A stretch of DNA of 64,000 bases. It comes from Ruegeria intermedia (GTDB taxonomy: Bacteria; Pseudomonadota; Alphaproteobacteria; Rhodobacterales; Rhodobacteraceae). The translations under genes were made by a program, and so were the position numbers. Every line of letters starts with the position of its first letter. Position 1 is the first letter of the stretch. Below, piece after piece: positions 25,544-33,944 of the stretch. The notes beneath the pieces were generated by a model. It had not been told where the DNA came from. It saw only the letters and a list, made by a program, of their open reading frames with translations, and did not search any database. Where the stretch lies: contig NZ_FQVK01000005.1 in assembly GCF_900129345.1 (NCBI RefSeq), forward strand, positions 1 through 64,000, read 5' to 3'.

Positions 25544-27729
25544 TTTGCGGCTCCGGTCAGAGTCAGGGCGGCGGCCACGATGCCATCCTTCGAGGGCAGC
25601 GGCGCGGCATAGGCGGGGCCGGTGGCGATGAAGCAATCCTCGGCCACCACGCGGGCGGTGGGCAGGTCGGTCTGCTCGGCAAACAGCGTCATCAGCGCCT
25701 CGGACTGGCTGCCGGTGCGGCGGCATTCATCGACGATCAGGACGTGCTTGCAGCCCTTGGTCGCCTCAAGCAGCGCCTGTTCCGGCAGCGGCGCCAGCCA
25801 GCGCATGTCGATGATGCGGGTCTTGAGGCCCGCCGCTGCCAGCTCGGGCAGCGCCTGTTTCGACAGGTAGTGCCCGTTGCCGTAGGTCACGATCGCCAGA
25901 TCGGTGCCGTCGCCATGCACGCCCACCTCGCCCAGCGCGATGCGTTCGCCGGGGGCGGGATAGCGGGTCATCCACGCGCCGTCCTGCCCCTCGTGCAGGT
26001 CGCGCATCGGGTAGAGCGCGATGGGTTCCAGGAACACCACCACGCGCTGCTCCTCGCGCGCAAGCCGCACGCATTCGCGCAGCATCCGCGCCGCATCCGC
26101 CCCGGTCGAGGGGCAGGCGATGATGACGCCCGGAATGTCGCGCAGCACCGCCAGCGAGTTGTCGTTGTGGAAATGGCCGCCAAAGCCCTTCTGGTATCCC
26201 AGCCCGGCGATGCGCACGACCATCGGGTTGGTGAACTGCCCGTTCGAGAAGAAGGGCAGCGTGGCGGCCTCGCCCCGGATCTGGTCCTCGGCATTGTGCA
26301 GATAGGCGAGGAACTGGATCTCGGGGATCGGGACGAAACCGTTGTGCGCCATGCCGATGGCAAGGCCAAGGATGGACTGTTCGTCCAGCAGCGTGTCGAT
26401 CACCCGGTCGGGGCCGAAGCGCGCCTGCAGCTTCTGCGTCACGCCATAGACGCCGCCCTTGCGGCCCACGTCCTCGCCCATGCAGACGATCTCGCCATGT
26501 TCCAGCATCAGGTCGGTCAGCGCCCAGTTGATCAGGCGCGCCATCGGCTGCGGGTCGTCCATCGCGCGCAGGTCGCTGCCGAAGGTGGCGGCGCGGGCCT
26601 CGGCGCTGGGGCCGTTGGTGGGCTTGCAGGGGCGTTTCGGCGGGATCAGGCTGGCCGCGACCTCGGCGGCGGTGGACAGATGCGGGCGGGTGGCGGCATC
26701 GGCCGCGATGCGGTCGGTGCGGGCGCAGGTCTGTTCATAGATCTTCAGCGCCTGATCGGGCGACAGCGCCCCGGCCTGATCCAGCAGGCGCACCGAATGC
26801 AGCAGCGGGTCGTTGGCCTCGTCGGCCTCGACCTCGGCGCGGCTGAGATAGGTGGTGGGCACATCCGCCCCCGCATGGCCATACAGCCGCACGGTTTTCA
26901 GATGCAGGAAGGCCGGCTTGCGCCGGGTGCGGACGTATTCGGCCGCCTGCTGCGCCACCGCGAAGGTTTCATAGATGTCCAGCCCGTTGGCCTGGAAATA
27001 CCTGATACCCGGGCGATGCTCCATCGAGGCCTGAATCCAGCCCTTGGGCGTCTTGACCGAGATGCCGATGCCGTTGTCCTCGCAGACAAAAAGCAGCGGC
27101 AGCGGGATCGACTGGACGCTGGTCCAGCCGGCGGTGTTGATCGCGCCCTGCGCGGTGGAATGGTTCGCGGACGCATCACCGAAGGAACACATGGCGATGC
27201 CGTCCTCGGGCAGTTGCCGGTGTTCAGGGTCGTGCCGCCGCGCCGCGCCCAGACTGTAGGCCGCGCCCACCGCCTTGGGCAGGTGGCTGGCAATGGTCGA
27301 GGTCTGCGGCGGGATCATCAGCGCCTTGGAGCCCAGCACCTTGTGCCGCCCGCCCGAGGTCGGGTCCTCTTTGGAGCAGGCAAAGCTCAGCAGCATGTCC
27401 CAGGCGATCTGCTGGCCGGGCACCTGCTCGGCCCGGGCGATCTGAAAGGCGGCGTCGCGATAGTGCAGAAAGGCGATGTCGGTCGGGCGCAGGGCATGGG
27501 CCACGGCGGCCATGCCCTCGTGCCCGGACGAGCCGATGGTATAGAACCCCTGCCCCGCCTTCTGCATCGCCCGGCTGGTGCGGTCCAAGGCGCGGCTGAG
27601 CACCTGCGAGCGGAACAGCGACACCGCCTCGGGCGCGGTCAGGCCCGGGCGCGGCAGTGCGCCTGCGGGCAGGTCGCGCGCGGCGACGCGGGTCAGGAAG
27701 TTTTCGTGAACGATCTGGGCGCGATCCAT
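25540..27729 (-). CDS. Fused alpha/beta 2-oxoacid dehydrogenase E1 component
   Basis: 729-aa fusion of E1 alpha and E1 beta of a branched-chain/pyruvate-type dehydrogenase. Alpha part (1 to about 385): TPP-binding FGDASANHS (184-186 GDA) through CEDNGIGISV at 216-225. Beta part (about 395-729): VCMGEDVGRKGGVYGVT, LDEQSILGLAIGMA and VDECRRTGSQSEALM. No E2 or E3 genes are beside it. GGAGA precedes ATG 27729; a longer start at 27756 is less likely. First gene of a three-gene operon that diverges from a LysR gene. Confidence 0.88.
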   Translation of the reverse strand: MDRAQIVHENFLTRVAARDLPAGALPRPGLTAPEAVSLFRSQVLSRALDRTSRAMQKAGQGFYTIGSSGHEGMAAVAHALRPTDIAFLHYRDAAFQIARAEQVPGQQIAWDMLLSFACSKEDPTSGGRHKVLGSKALMIPPQTSTIASHLPKAVGAAYSLGAARRHDPEHRQLPEDGIAMCSFGDASANHSTAQGAINTAGWTSVQSIPLPLLFVCEDNGIGISVKTPKGWIQASMEHRPGIRYFQANGLDIYETFAVAQQAAEYVRTRRKPAFLHLKTVRLYGHAGADVPTTYLSRAEVEADEANDPLLHSVRLLDQAGALSPDQALKIYEQTCARTDRIAADAATRPHLSTAAEVAASLIPPKRPCKPTNGPSAEARAATFGSDLRAMDDPQPMARLINWALTDLMLEHGEIVCMGEDVGRKGGVYGVTQKLQARFGPDRVIDTLLDEQSILGLAIGMAHNGFVPIPEIQFLAYLHNAEDQIRGEAATLPFFSNGQFTNPMVVRIAGLGYQKGFGGHFHNDNSLAVLRDIPGVIIACPSTGADAARMLRECVRLAREEQRVVVFLEPIALYPMRDLHEGQDGAWMTRYPAPGERIALGEVGVHGDGTDLAIVTYGNGHYLSKQALPELAAAGLKTRIIDMRWLAPLPEQALLEATKGCKHVLIVDECRRTGSQSEALMTLFAEQTDLPTARVVAEDCFIATGPAYAAPLPSKDGIVAAALTLTGAAK

Positions 27730-27903
27730 GAGTTCTCCGCGGTCACTTTGGAACACCGGCGATCTGCGGCCGGCCTTTGGGTCAGGCTAGCGATGTCGGG
27801 GGCAGAAAAAAGCCGAAAACGTCCCGAGGCGCCAAAACCGCGCGCCATCGGCCTCTTGGCTTTGGACTGTTCGGAATGCTCATGCCTTGGGATCCGCCAG
27901 CTG

Positions 27904-27954
27904 CTGAATGTCCATGTATTTCAGTGGCAGGCCTGGAATGCCAGTGATATTCAG
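27904..27954. promoter_or_regulatory. Two candidate LysR boxes upstream of the LysR / E1 genes
   Basis: CTGAA-N11-TTCAG at 27904-27924 and a similar GGAA-N11-TTCAG at 27935-27954, offset by 30 bp (three helical turns). They lie in the 250-bp divergent region just before the LysR start, the classical place for autoregulatory LysR sites. Confidence 0.6.
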
Positions 27955-27979
27955 TTCAAAAGGTATGAGGATTGATCAT

Positions 27980-28876
27980 ATGATTGCGCCACGTCGTTTT
28001 CTTCCCTCGATCTCGTCTCTGCTGGCACTCGAGGCAGTCGACCGCCTGGGCAGCGCCTCGGCGGCGGCCGAGGAATTGTCGCTGACTCAAAGCGCGATCA
28101 GCCGCCAGTTGAAGGCGGTCGAAGAACAACTGGGCGTGACGCTGATCCAGCGCAACCAGATGCGGCTGCACCTGACACCGGCAGCCCGAGAATACGTGGA
28201 AACCGCGCGGGCGGCGTTGCAGCAACTGGCGCAGGCTTCGCTGAAGCTGAAGGCCAACCCCACAGGCGGGTCGCTGAACCTTTCGATCCTGCCCGCCTTC
28301 GGCATGCACTGGCTGGCGCCGCGCCTGCAGGATTTCGCCCGTCGCCACCCCGAGGTGACGGTGAACCTGAGCACGCGGCTGAAACCCTTCGATTTCGTGG
28401 CGGAACCGTTCGACGCGGCCATCCATTTCGGCCAGCGCGACTGGGCCGGTGTGAACTACCTGCCGATCATGCGCGAAGAGGTTCTGCCGGTCTGCGCGCC
28501 GGCGCTGGCGCAGGAAGCCTCGGAGCACCCGGACTGGCTGTTGAATGCACCGCTTCTGCATCTCGACACCCGACCCGACGCCTGGGAGCAGTGGTTCGCG
28601 GCGCAAGGTATCACCGCCACGGGCCTGCGCGGGATGCTGTTCGATCAGTTCTCGACCATGATCCAGGCGACCATTCACGGGTTGGGCGTTGCCTTGCTGC
28701 CAAGCTATCTGGTCGGGCAGGAATTCGAGCGCGGCAAGCTGATCCCGGCCTGGCAGGGGCCGCCGGTCAACCTGGGCGATTATTTCCTGGTCTGGCCGCA
28801 GAACCGGGCGGAATCAGCGCCGCTGGCCTCGTTTCGGGCATGGCTGCTCGGGCTGTTGACGGCGCCCCCGGCCTGA
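27980..28876 (+). CDS. LysR family transcriptional regulator
   Basis: 298-aa LTTR of the GcvA-like group: RRFLPSISSLLALEAVDRLG, HTH with AAEELSLTQSAISRQLKAVE, effector domain starting LNLSILPAFGMHWLAPRL. ATG 27980 is chosen because GAGG lies 9 nt upstream; ATG 27965 and 27908 are alternatives, but 27908 would overlap the proposed operator. Divergent from the E1 operon and probably its regulator. Confidence 0.85.
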   Translation: MIAPRRFLPSISSLLALEAVDRLGSASAAAEELSLTQSAISRQLKAVEEQLGVTLIQRNQMRLHLTPAAREYVETARAALQQLAQASLKLKANPTGGSLNLSILPAFGMHWLAPRLQDFARRHPEVTVNLSTRLKPFDFVAEPFDAAIHFGQRDWAGVNYLPIMREEVLPVCAPALAQEASEHPDWLLNAPLLHLDTRPDAWEQWFAAQGITATGLRGMLFDQFSTMIQATIHGLGVALLPSYLVGQEFERGKLIPAWQGPPVNLGDYFLVWPQNRAESAPLASFRAWLLGLLTAPPA

Positions 28877-28888
28877 TCCGAAGGACGC

Positions 28889-29653
28889 TCAGAATTTGCC
28901 GTTGTCGTTCTTCCATTCGCTTTCGGGGGCGACCTTTTCATTCGTGTCCCAATGTTCGACGATCTTGCCTTCCGCAACGCGGAACAGATCGTAGAAGGCA
29001 GTGGGAACACCATCGAACTCGCCTTCGCACTGGGTCAGAACGAAATCTCCCTCGGCCAACACGCGATGCAGCCGGTGATAGTCGATCCGCCGACGATCCG
29101 CGCGGCGTTCAGACAATGCGCCGTGCAGCAGAGAAAGGTCGTCGCCCAGTCGCGGGTTGTGTTCGGTGAAAGCCGCGGCATCGAGAAATGCCGACAAACT
29201 GCCCGTATCACCATCCATCAGAACCCGCATGACACAGGCGCGAACGAGGGCGCGGTTGTCTTCGGTCCGGTCAAGGTCACGCGCCTCGGTGGGTCCGTCC
29301 ACCATGGAATGGCCCGACAGGTTCGGCCCCTGCCGCGGCTGGATATTGTCCCAATGCTCGACCGCGCGACCATCTTCAAAGCGGAACAGTTCGAACCCGA
29401 TATTGCGGCGAGAGAAATCGTATTCGGTATGGGCGAACACGAAATCCCCGTCCTCGAAGGCCCGCACGACATTGACCCGCGGAGAGGTCCGGGACAGGCG
29501 CTGAAACAGGGCCGCCAGCCCCTCGCTGCCCTCGTGGGTCTGCGGGTTGTGCTGGATGTATTTCGCTTCGTTGACCACCGAAACCGGCCCCGGATCGCCG
29601 GTTTCTATGCTTTTCAGCAACGCGCGGATCCGGTCCTTGTTCGATGCGGTCAT
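28889..29653 (-). CDS. Tandem SnoaL-like (NTF2-fold) protein
   Basis: 254 aa with two NTF2-type domains. Domain 1 (about 1-110) has YIQHNPQTHEGSEGL and FRFEDGRAVEHWDNIQP; domain 2 (about 130-245) has FTEHNPRLGDDLSLL and FRVAEGKIVEHWDTNEK, an internal duplication. The HNP and VEHWD motifs match the predicted SnoaL-like aldol-condensation group (COG4922). Catalysis unproven. Converges with the LysR gene; 12 nt between them. Confidence 0.82.
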   Translation of the reverse strand: MTASNKDRIRALLKSIETGDPGPVSVVNEAKYIQHNPQTHEGSEGLAALFQRLSRTSPRVNVVRAFEDGDFVFAHTEYDFSRRNIGFELFRFEDGRAVEHWDNIQPRQGPNLSGHSMVDGPTEARDLDRTEDNRALVRACVMRVLMDGDTGSLSAFLDAAAFTEHNPRLGDDLSLLHGALSERRADRRRIDYHRLHRVLAEGDFVLTQCEGEFDGVPTAFYDLFRVAEGKIVEHWDTNEKVAPESEWKNDNGKF

Positions 29654-29831
29654 GGGGCCTCCTGCCGGGTGACGGTCACGCCATTCCCGTCAGTCTGGCA
29701 GACCACCGGACATACGGCAATGGGGCGGACGGACAGCGCGTCAGCCGCGGCCGAGCATCGCTCGGGCGCGGCCGGGCCCAACCGGAGGAGGCGGCCCGCC
29801 AGGGCCGTTGACGACGGGCGGGAGCGCCCGG

Positions 29832-30989
29832 TCAGACGTCGATCGAGCGGGCGATAAGTTCCTTCATCACCTCGTTGGTGCCGCCATAGATCATCTGCAC
29901 CCGCGCATCCGCATAAAGCCGCGCGATCGGATATTCCATCATGAAGCCATAGCCGCCAAACAGCTGCAGGCATTCGTGCATGATCTCGTTCTGCACCTCG
30001 GAGCCCCAGTATTTCACCATCGAGGCAGTGGCCGCGTCCAGCTGACCGGCCTCCAGCTTGGCGATGCAGTCATTGACAAAGCTGCGCAGCACCTCGGCCT
30101 TCGTCTTGCATTCCGCCAACTTGAAGCGGGTGTTTTGGAAGTCCATCACCCGTTGGCCGAACGCCTTGCGTTCCTGGGTGTATTTGACCGTCTCGGCGAT
30201 GGCGAAATCGATCGCGCCCAGCGCCATGATGCCGATGGTCAGGCGCTCCCACGGCAGCTGCTTCATCAACTGATAGAAGCCCTGCCCTTCCTCGGAGCCC
30301 AGCAGGTTGGTCATCGGCACCTTCACGTCCTCGAAGAACAGCTCGGCGGTGTCATTGGCCTTCATGCCCAGCTTCTTGAGGTTGCGCCCCCGGCGGAAGC
30401 CCTCGGCCCCCTCGGTCTCGACCGCGATCAGCGACACACCCTTGGCCCCCAGCGACTTGTCGGTTTTGGCAGCCACGATGATCAGGTCGGCGGTCTGGCC
30501 GTTGGTGATGAAGATCTTGGACCCGTTCATCCGGTAGGAATTGCCATCCTTCTCGGCGGTGGTGCGGATCGCCTGCACGTCCGAGCCGGTGCCCGGTTCG
30601 GTCATGGCCAGCGCGCCGACCATCTCGCCCGAGGCCAGCTTGGGCAGCCATTTGCGCTTTTGTTCCTCGCTGCCATAGGCGGTGATGTAGTGGGTCACGA
30701 TCGACTGGATGCCATAGCCCCAGCCCGCATCCCCCCGCGAGGTCTGCTCATAGATCGTGACCGCATCAAAACCCATGCCGCCGCCGACACCGCCGAATTC
30801 CTCGGGGATGGCCCCGGCCATCAGCCCGGTTTCCCCGGCCTTCCGCCAGAAGTCACGGTCGACCACGCCCTGCTCGGCCCAGGCCTCGATGTTTGGCACC
30901 AGTTCATCATCCATGAACCGCCCGGCCATTTCGGCAAACATGCGGTGTTCGTCAGTGACCCAGGAAGCGGTCGAGGTAAAAAGCGCCAT
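29832..30989 (-). CDS. Acyl-CoA dehydrogenase
   Basis: 385-aa flavoprotein that introduces a trans-2 double bond in an acyl-CoA and gives electrons to ETF. Landmarks: [20 protein letters not shown] at about 131-150, [32 protein letters not shown] and the C-terminal [20 protein letters not shown] followed by [15 protein letters not shown] with the usual Glu position. GGAGA precedes ATG 30989. The specific chain type cannot be assigned. The downstream 178 bp carry no gene. Confidence 0.93.
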   Translation of the reverse strand: MALFTSTASWVTDEHRMFAEMAGRFMDDELVPNIEAWAEQGVVDRDFWRKAGETGLMAGAIPEEFGGVGGGMGFDAVTIYEQTSRGDAGWGYGIQSIVTHYITAYGSEEQKRKWLPKLASGEMVGALAMTEPGTGSDVQAIRTTAEKDGNSYRMNGSKIFITNGQTADLIIVAAKTDKSLGAKGVSLIAVETEGAEGFRRGRNLKKLGMKANDTAELFFEDVKVPMTNLLGSEEGQGFYQLMKQLPWERLTIGIMALGAIDFAIAETVKYTQERKAFGQRVMDFQNTRFKLAECKTKAEVLRSFVNDCIAKLEAGQLDAATASMVKYWGSEVQNEIMHECLQLFGGYGFMMEYPIARLYADARVQMIYGGTNEVMKELIARSIDV

Positions 30990-31097
30990 GATTGGTTCTC
31001 CGGAATTCTGTTGGCGAAAAGGGTAGCTTTCGCCGCCGATTCCGCCAATCCGGGTGACGCCGCGTCGGTTTGCGCCGCTACGCAACGTCCTTTGGCG

Positions 31098-31889
31098 TCA
31101 ATGCCCTACGCGGTGCCGGGCACCGGGCGGCGGCGGCGTTTCCGGGGCACCGGCGAAACACTGGGCGATGGCCATCCACTCCTGCGCGACCGGCCCCTGC
31201 ACCGACAGGCCGGTATCCGCCACGTTTCGGGTCTGGGTCACCACGCGGGAGAAATCGACGGCCGGCCCTTCGATCAGGTCGGCGCCGGGCGCGCCGAATT
31301 CCCACAGCGCCCCCGAGGGCGCGGTCAGGCGCAGATGAGGTGCCACCGGTGGCACCGGGCGGCCATGCACCGTGAAGGTCCAGCCAAAGGTGTTCACCCC
31401 CAGCACGACGATGTTGCGGATCCGGTCGGTCTCGGGCCGGGTCAGGCCGAGAATGTCGAACACCTCCTGCCCATGCGCCCAGGTCTCCATCTGCCGCGCG
31501 GTCATCGAGGACCGCACCGACATGTCCGGTCCCACCCATTTGACCCGTGCCTTTGGGTCCAGCAGAGCCCAACAATAAGCCATGCGGGTGTACAGATCGC
31601 GCCAGGCCAGCCGCAGGTCATGGCCCCGCTCGGGGATCGCGGCGTTTTCCGTGGCGCGAAAGCCCTCGGCCTGAATGCGCGGCATCACCTGCCGAACCCT
31701 TGCGTCGAACGCATCCGGGTCGCGCTGCGACAGGTCGGCCATCTGGTTCCAGAAATGCAGGTGCACCAGCACGTCGTCGATCGTCCAGCCCTTGAATTGG
31801 GTCACGGTGCGCCAGTCGCTGGTACCAAGTCCCGCAAGGGCATGGTCGAGGACCTGGCATTCCTCAAAGAAATCCGCAGCTTGATCCAT
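31098..31889 (-). CDS. TIGR03084 family protein (DinB/MDMPI-like metal-binding)
   Basis: 263-aa soluble protein. The N-terminal four-helix region has WRTVTQFKGWTIDDVLVHLHFWN, the pattern of mycothiol-dependent isomerase/DinB proteins with metal-binding His, and a later Ser-x-TARQMETWAHGQEVFDILG with the third His. The C-terminal beta domain includes NTFGWTFTVHGRPVPPVAP. Function unknown; the family often lies near acyl-CoA metabolism genes, as here (acyl-CoA dehydrogenase next downstream). ATG 31889 chosen. Confidence 0.8.
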   Translation of the reverse strand: MDQAADFFEECQVLDHALAGLGTSDWRTVTQFKGWTIDDVLVHLHFWNQMADLSQRDPDAFDARVRQVMPRIQAEGFRATENAAIPERGHDLRLAWRDLYTRMAYCWALLDPKARVKWVGPDMSVRSSMTARQMETWAHGQEVFDILGLTRPETDRIRNIVVLGVNTFGWTFTVHGRPVPPVAPHLRLTAPSGALWEFGAPGADLIEGPAVDFSRVVTQTRNVADTGLSVQGPVAQEWMAIAQCFAGAPETPPPPGARHRVGH

Positions 31890-31938
31890 GACACTCCCGC
31901 TCTCTGCCCGTTGGGCCACTAAAGCGGGTTTCGGCCGG

Positions 31939-32502
31939 TCAGACCAGTGCGTTCTGCAAAAGGACCTGCGCGGCCTCTTTCGCATCGCGCGCCAGATCGC
32001 AGCTGTGCAGCAGCACGGCGGTGACGATCGCACCCTCTTTCAACAGCAGCAGCTGGCAGGCCAGCTTGTCCGGGTCCCGCGCGCCGGCCTTGCGACACAG
32101 GTCGGAGAAATATTCCAGCAGCAGGCGCTTGTGCTCTCCGGCCTGCACATGGATCGGGTGGTCGGGGTCTTGGTACTCGGCCCCGGCCTTGATGAACATG
32201 CAGCCGCGAAAGTTATCCTCGTGGAACCATTCGCCCAGCGCGTCGAACGCGGCCAGCAGTTGATCGGCGGGGGTGTCGGCCAGTTCCTCGATCCGGCGCA
32301 CGAACCAGTTGCGGAAATTCTCGTCCCGCAGGCGCAGCACCGCCAGGATCAGCTCCTCCTTGGTGCGGAAATGCTTGTACATCGAGGTCTTGGACACGCC
32401 GGTTTCGACCACCAACCGGTCCATTCCGGTGGCGTGAAACCCGTCGCGGTAAAACACCTGCAGTGCCTTGCGGACCAGCTCATCCCGTTTGTTCGGACGC
32501 AT
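31939..32502 (-). CDS. TetR family transcriptional regulator
   Basis: 187-aa repressor: N-terminal HTH (RDELVRKALQVFYRDGFHATGMDRLVVETGVSKTSMYKHF split over residues 5-45), C-terminal ligand domain with FRGCMFIKAGAEYQDPDHPI near 98-117, as in the YdhM/NemR-like (TetR_C_33-like) group that senses electrophiles. A dyad lies directly upstream of its ribosome site and related sites precede the plus-strand genes, so autoregulation and control of the divergent set are likely. Confidence 0.88.
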   Translation of the reverse strand: MRPNKRDELVRKALQVFYRDGFHATGMDRLVVETGVSKTSMYKHFRTKEELILAVLRLRDENFRNWFVRRIEELADTPADQLLAAFDALGEWFHEDNFRGCMFIKAGAEYQDPDHPIHVQAGEHKRLLLEYFSDLCRKAGARDPDKLACQLLLLKEGAIVTAVLLHSCDLARDAKEAAQVLLQNALV

Positions 32503-32518
32503 GATTCGGCTCCTTTAC

Positions 32519-32532
32519 GTACCGATCAGTAC
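32519..32532. promoter_or_regulatory. Candidate TetR operator at the tetR start
   Basis: GTACCGATCAGTAC, an almost perfect palindrome, lies 17-30 nt before ATG 32502 on the minus strand. Same core as the two sites at 32651 and 32681. Confidence 0.55.
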
Positions 32533-32650
32533 ATAATTCCTTTGTCGTTCAGGTGCAATTCACACCGCCGAAGCCGCTGTTTTTAATGCTTATTGTCCAC
32601 CCAGCAAGGCAGAACGAAAAACTTTTTTCGGCTCAAGGGTTGAAAACGTT

Positions 32651-32693
32651 AACCGTTCTGTACACCTTATCAGCACAGTTTACCGATCTGTAC
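32651..32693. promoter_or_regulatory. Two candidate TetR operator sites for the plus-strand genes
   Basis: AACCGTTCTGTACACC at 32651 and TACCGATCTGTACACC at 32681, spaced 30 bp apart. Both share ACCG-N-TCTGTACACC and resemble the dyad at 32519. Confidence 0.5.
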
Positions 32694-32711
32694 ACCCAAA
32701 GGATATGACCG

Positions 32712-32795
32712 ATGCGACGCCGCGCCAGCCCATTTCCCGCAAGCTATGTTCCCTTCCTTCTGACCGTGGCCCTTCTGGCCGCCACCCTCGCCTGA
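32712..32795 (+). CDS. Possible 27-aa hydrophobic peptide
   Basis: Short frame MRRRASPFPASYVPFLLTVA followed by LLAATLA: a positive N-terminus and one hydrophobic segment. AAAGGA lies about 8 nt upstream. It directly follows the TetR sites. It could be a small membrane peptide, a leader, or the remains of a longer gene; an overlapping frame starts at 32705. Weak support. Confidence 0.3.
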   Translation: MRRRASPFPASYVPFLLTVALLAATLA

Positions 32796-32807
32796 AAGTC
32801 TCTGACC

Positions 32808-33272
32808 ATGCAGCGCCCACCCCTGCCCCCGTTCACGACGCAGACCGCCATCGAAAAGGTCCGCAAGGCCGAAGACGCCTGGAACAGCCGCAACCCCGAC
32901 ATCGTGACCCCGGCCTATACCGAGGACAGCCAGTGGCGGAACCGGGCTGAGTTCCTGACCGGCCACGCCGAGATCCACGCCTTTCTGACCCGCAAATAGC
33001 GCACCGAACTGGACTATCGCCTGATCAAGGAACTGTGGGCCTGTGACGGGAACCGCATCGCGGTGCGCTATGCCTATGAATGGCACGACGACAGCGGGCA
33101 TTGGTTCCGGTCCTACGGCAACGAGAACTGGGAGTTTGCCGCCGATGGCCGGATGGCCCGGCGACATACATCGTTGAACGATCTGCCGATCACCGACGCC
33201 CAGCGCCTGTTTCACTGGCCCCTGGGGCCGCGGCCCGCCGACCATCCCGGCCTGTCCGACCTGAACCTGTGA
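32808..33272 (+). pseudogene. DUF1348 (NTF2-fold) gene interrupted by an amber codon
   Basis: The intact family member is about 150 aa. Here 63 codons (ETRETAIEK-like start: [40 protein letters not shown]) are followed by TAG at 32997-32999, after which the same frame continues without a shift ([49 protein letters not shown]) to 33272. Family members have Trp at the stop position, so a single TGG to TAG change explains it. Either a recent pseudogene, a strain-level mutation or a base-call error. Confidence 0.85.
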
Positions 33273-33285
33273 AAGGAGGCCTCCC

Positions 33286-33900
33286 ATGCCCCGCGCCTTT
33301 TCCGAACTGACCTTCACCTCCGCCGTCCGCGCGCATCAAGAGCGGATGGGGTCCGCCGCGTCCTATGCAAAGTTCATCGACGGCGGCCCGCAGCAGGGCC
33401 ACCTGATCGGCCCCGCCGAGCAAGCCTTTATCGAGGCGCGCGACGGGTTCTATCAATCCACCGTGTCCGAGACCGGCTGGCCCTATGTCCAGTATCGCGG
33501 CGGCCCGGCGGGGTTTCTGAAGGTGCTGGACGACCGGACGATCGGTTACGCCGATTTCTCGGGCAACAAGCAGTATATTTCGCGCGGGAATCTGGACGGC
33601 AATGACCGGATCGCGCTGATCCTGATGGATTATGCCAACCAGCGCAGGCTCAAGATTCTGGGCCGCGTGGACTTTCGCGAAGGCGCCGAGGCCGCGCGCG
33701 ACCTTTTCCCCGACGCGGCCGAGGCCGAACGCGCGGCGATCATCCATGTCGCGGCGCTGGACTGGAACTGCCCGCGCCACATCACCCCCCGCTTCACCGA
33801 AGCCGAACTGCGCCCGCATCTGAACGCGCTTGGCCGCCAACTGGCCCAGCTGCAAGCCGAGAACGACCAACTGAAGCAGGCCCTGGCCCGAAAGGCCTGA
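33286..33900 (+). CDS. Pyridoxamine 5'-phosphate oxidase-related FMN-binding protein
   Basis: 204-aa PNPOx-like split-barrel protein. Typical features: FIEARDGFYQSTVSETGWPY at about 50-69, VQYRGGPAGFLKVLDDRTIG, DFSGNKQYISRGNL and the NQRRLKILGRV strand. The C-terminus is a short coiled coil (LGRQLAQLQAENDQLKQAL). It may act on small electrophilic or flavin-dependent substrates. AAAGGAGG precedes ATG 33286. 13 nt after the broken DUF1348 gene, under the same TetR control. Confidence 0.85.
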   Translation: MPRAFSELTFTSAVRAHQERMGSAASYAKFIDGGPQQGHLIGPAEQAFIEARDGFYQSTVSETGWPYVQYRGGPAGFLKVLDDRTIGYADFSGNKQYISRGNLDGNDRIALILMDYANQRRLKILGRVDFREGAEAARDLFPDAAEAERAAIIHVAALDWNCPRHITPRFTEAELRPHLNALGRQLAQLQAENDQLKQALARKA

Positions 33901-33944
33901 TCCCCCAATACCCCGAACCCGTCAGCAACAGGAGTATCAATGCC

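Noticed and set aside
25744-27975. 743-codon plus-strand open frame opposite the fused E1 gene
   Set aside because: No recognisable domain; mirror frame of a strongly coding minus-strand gene.
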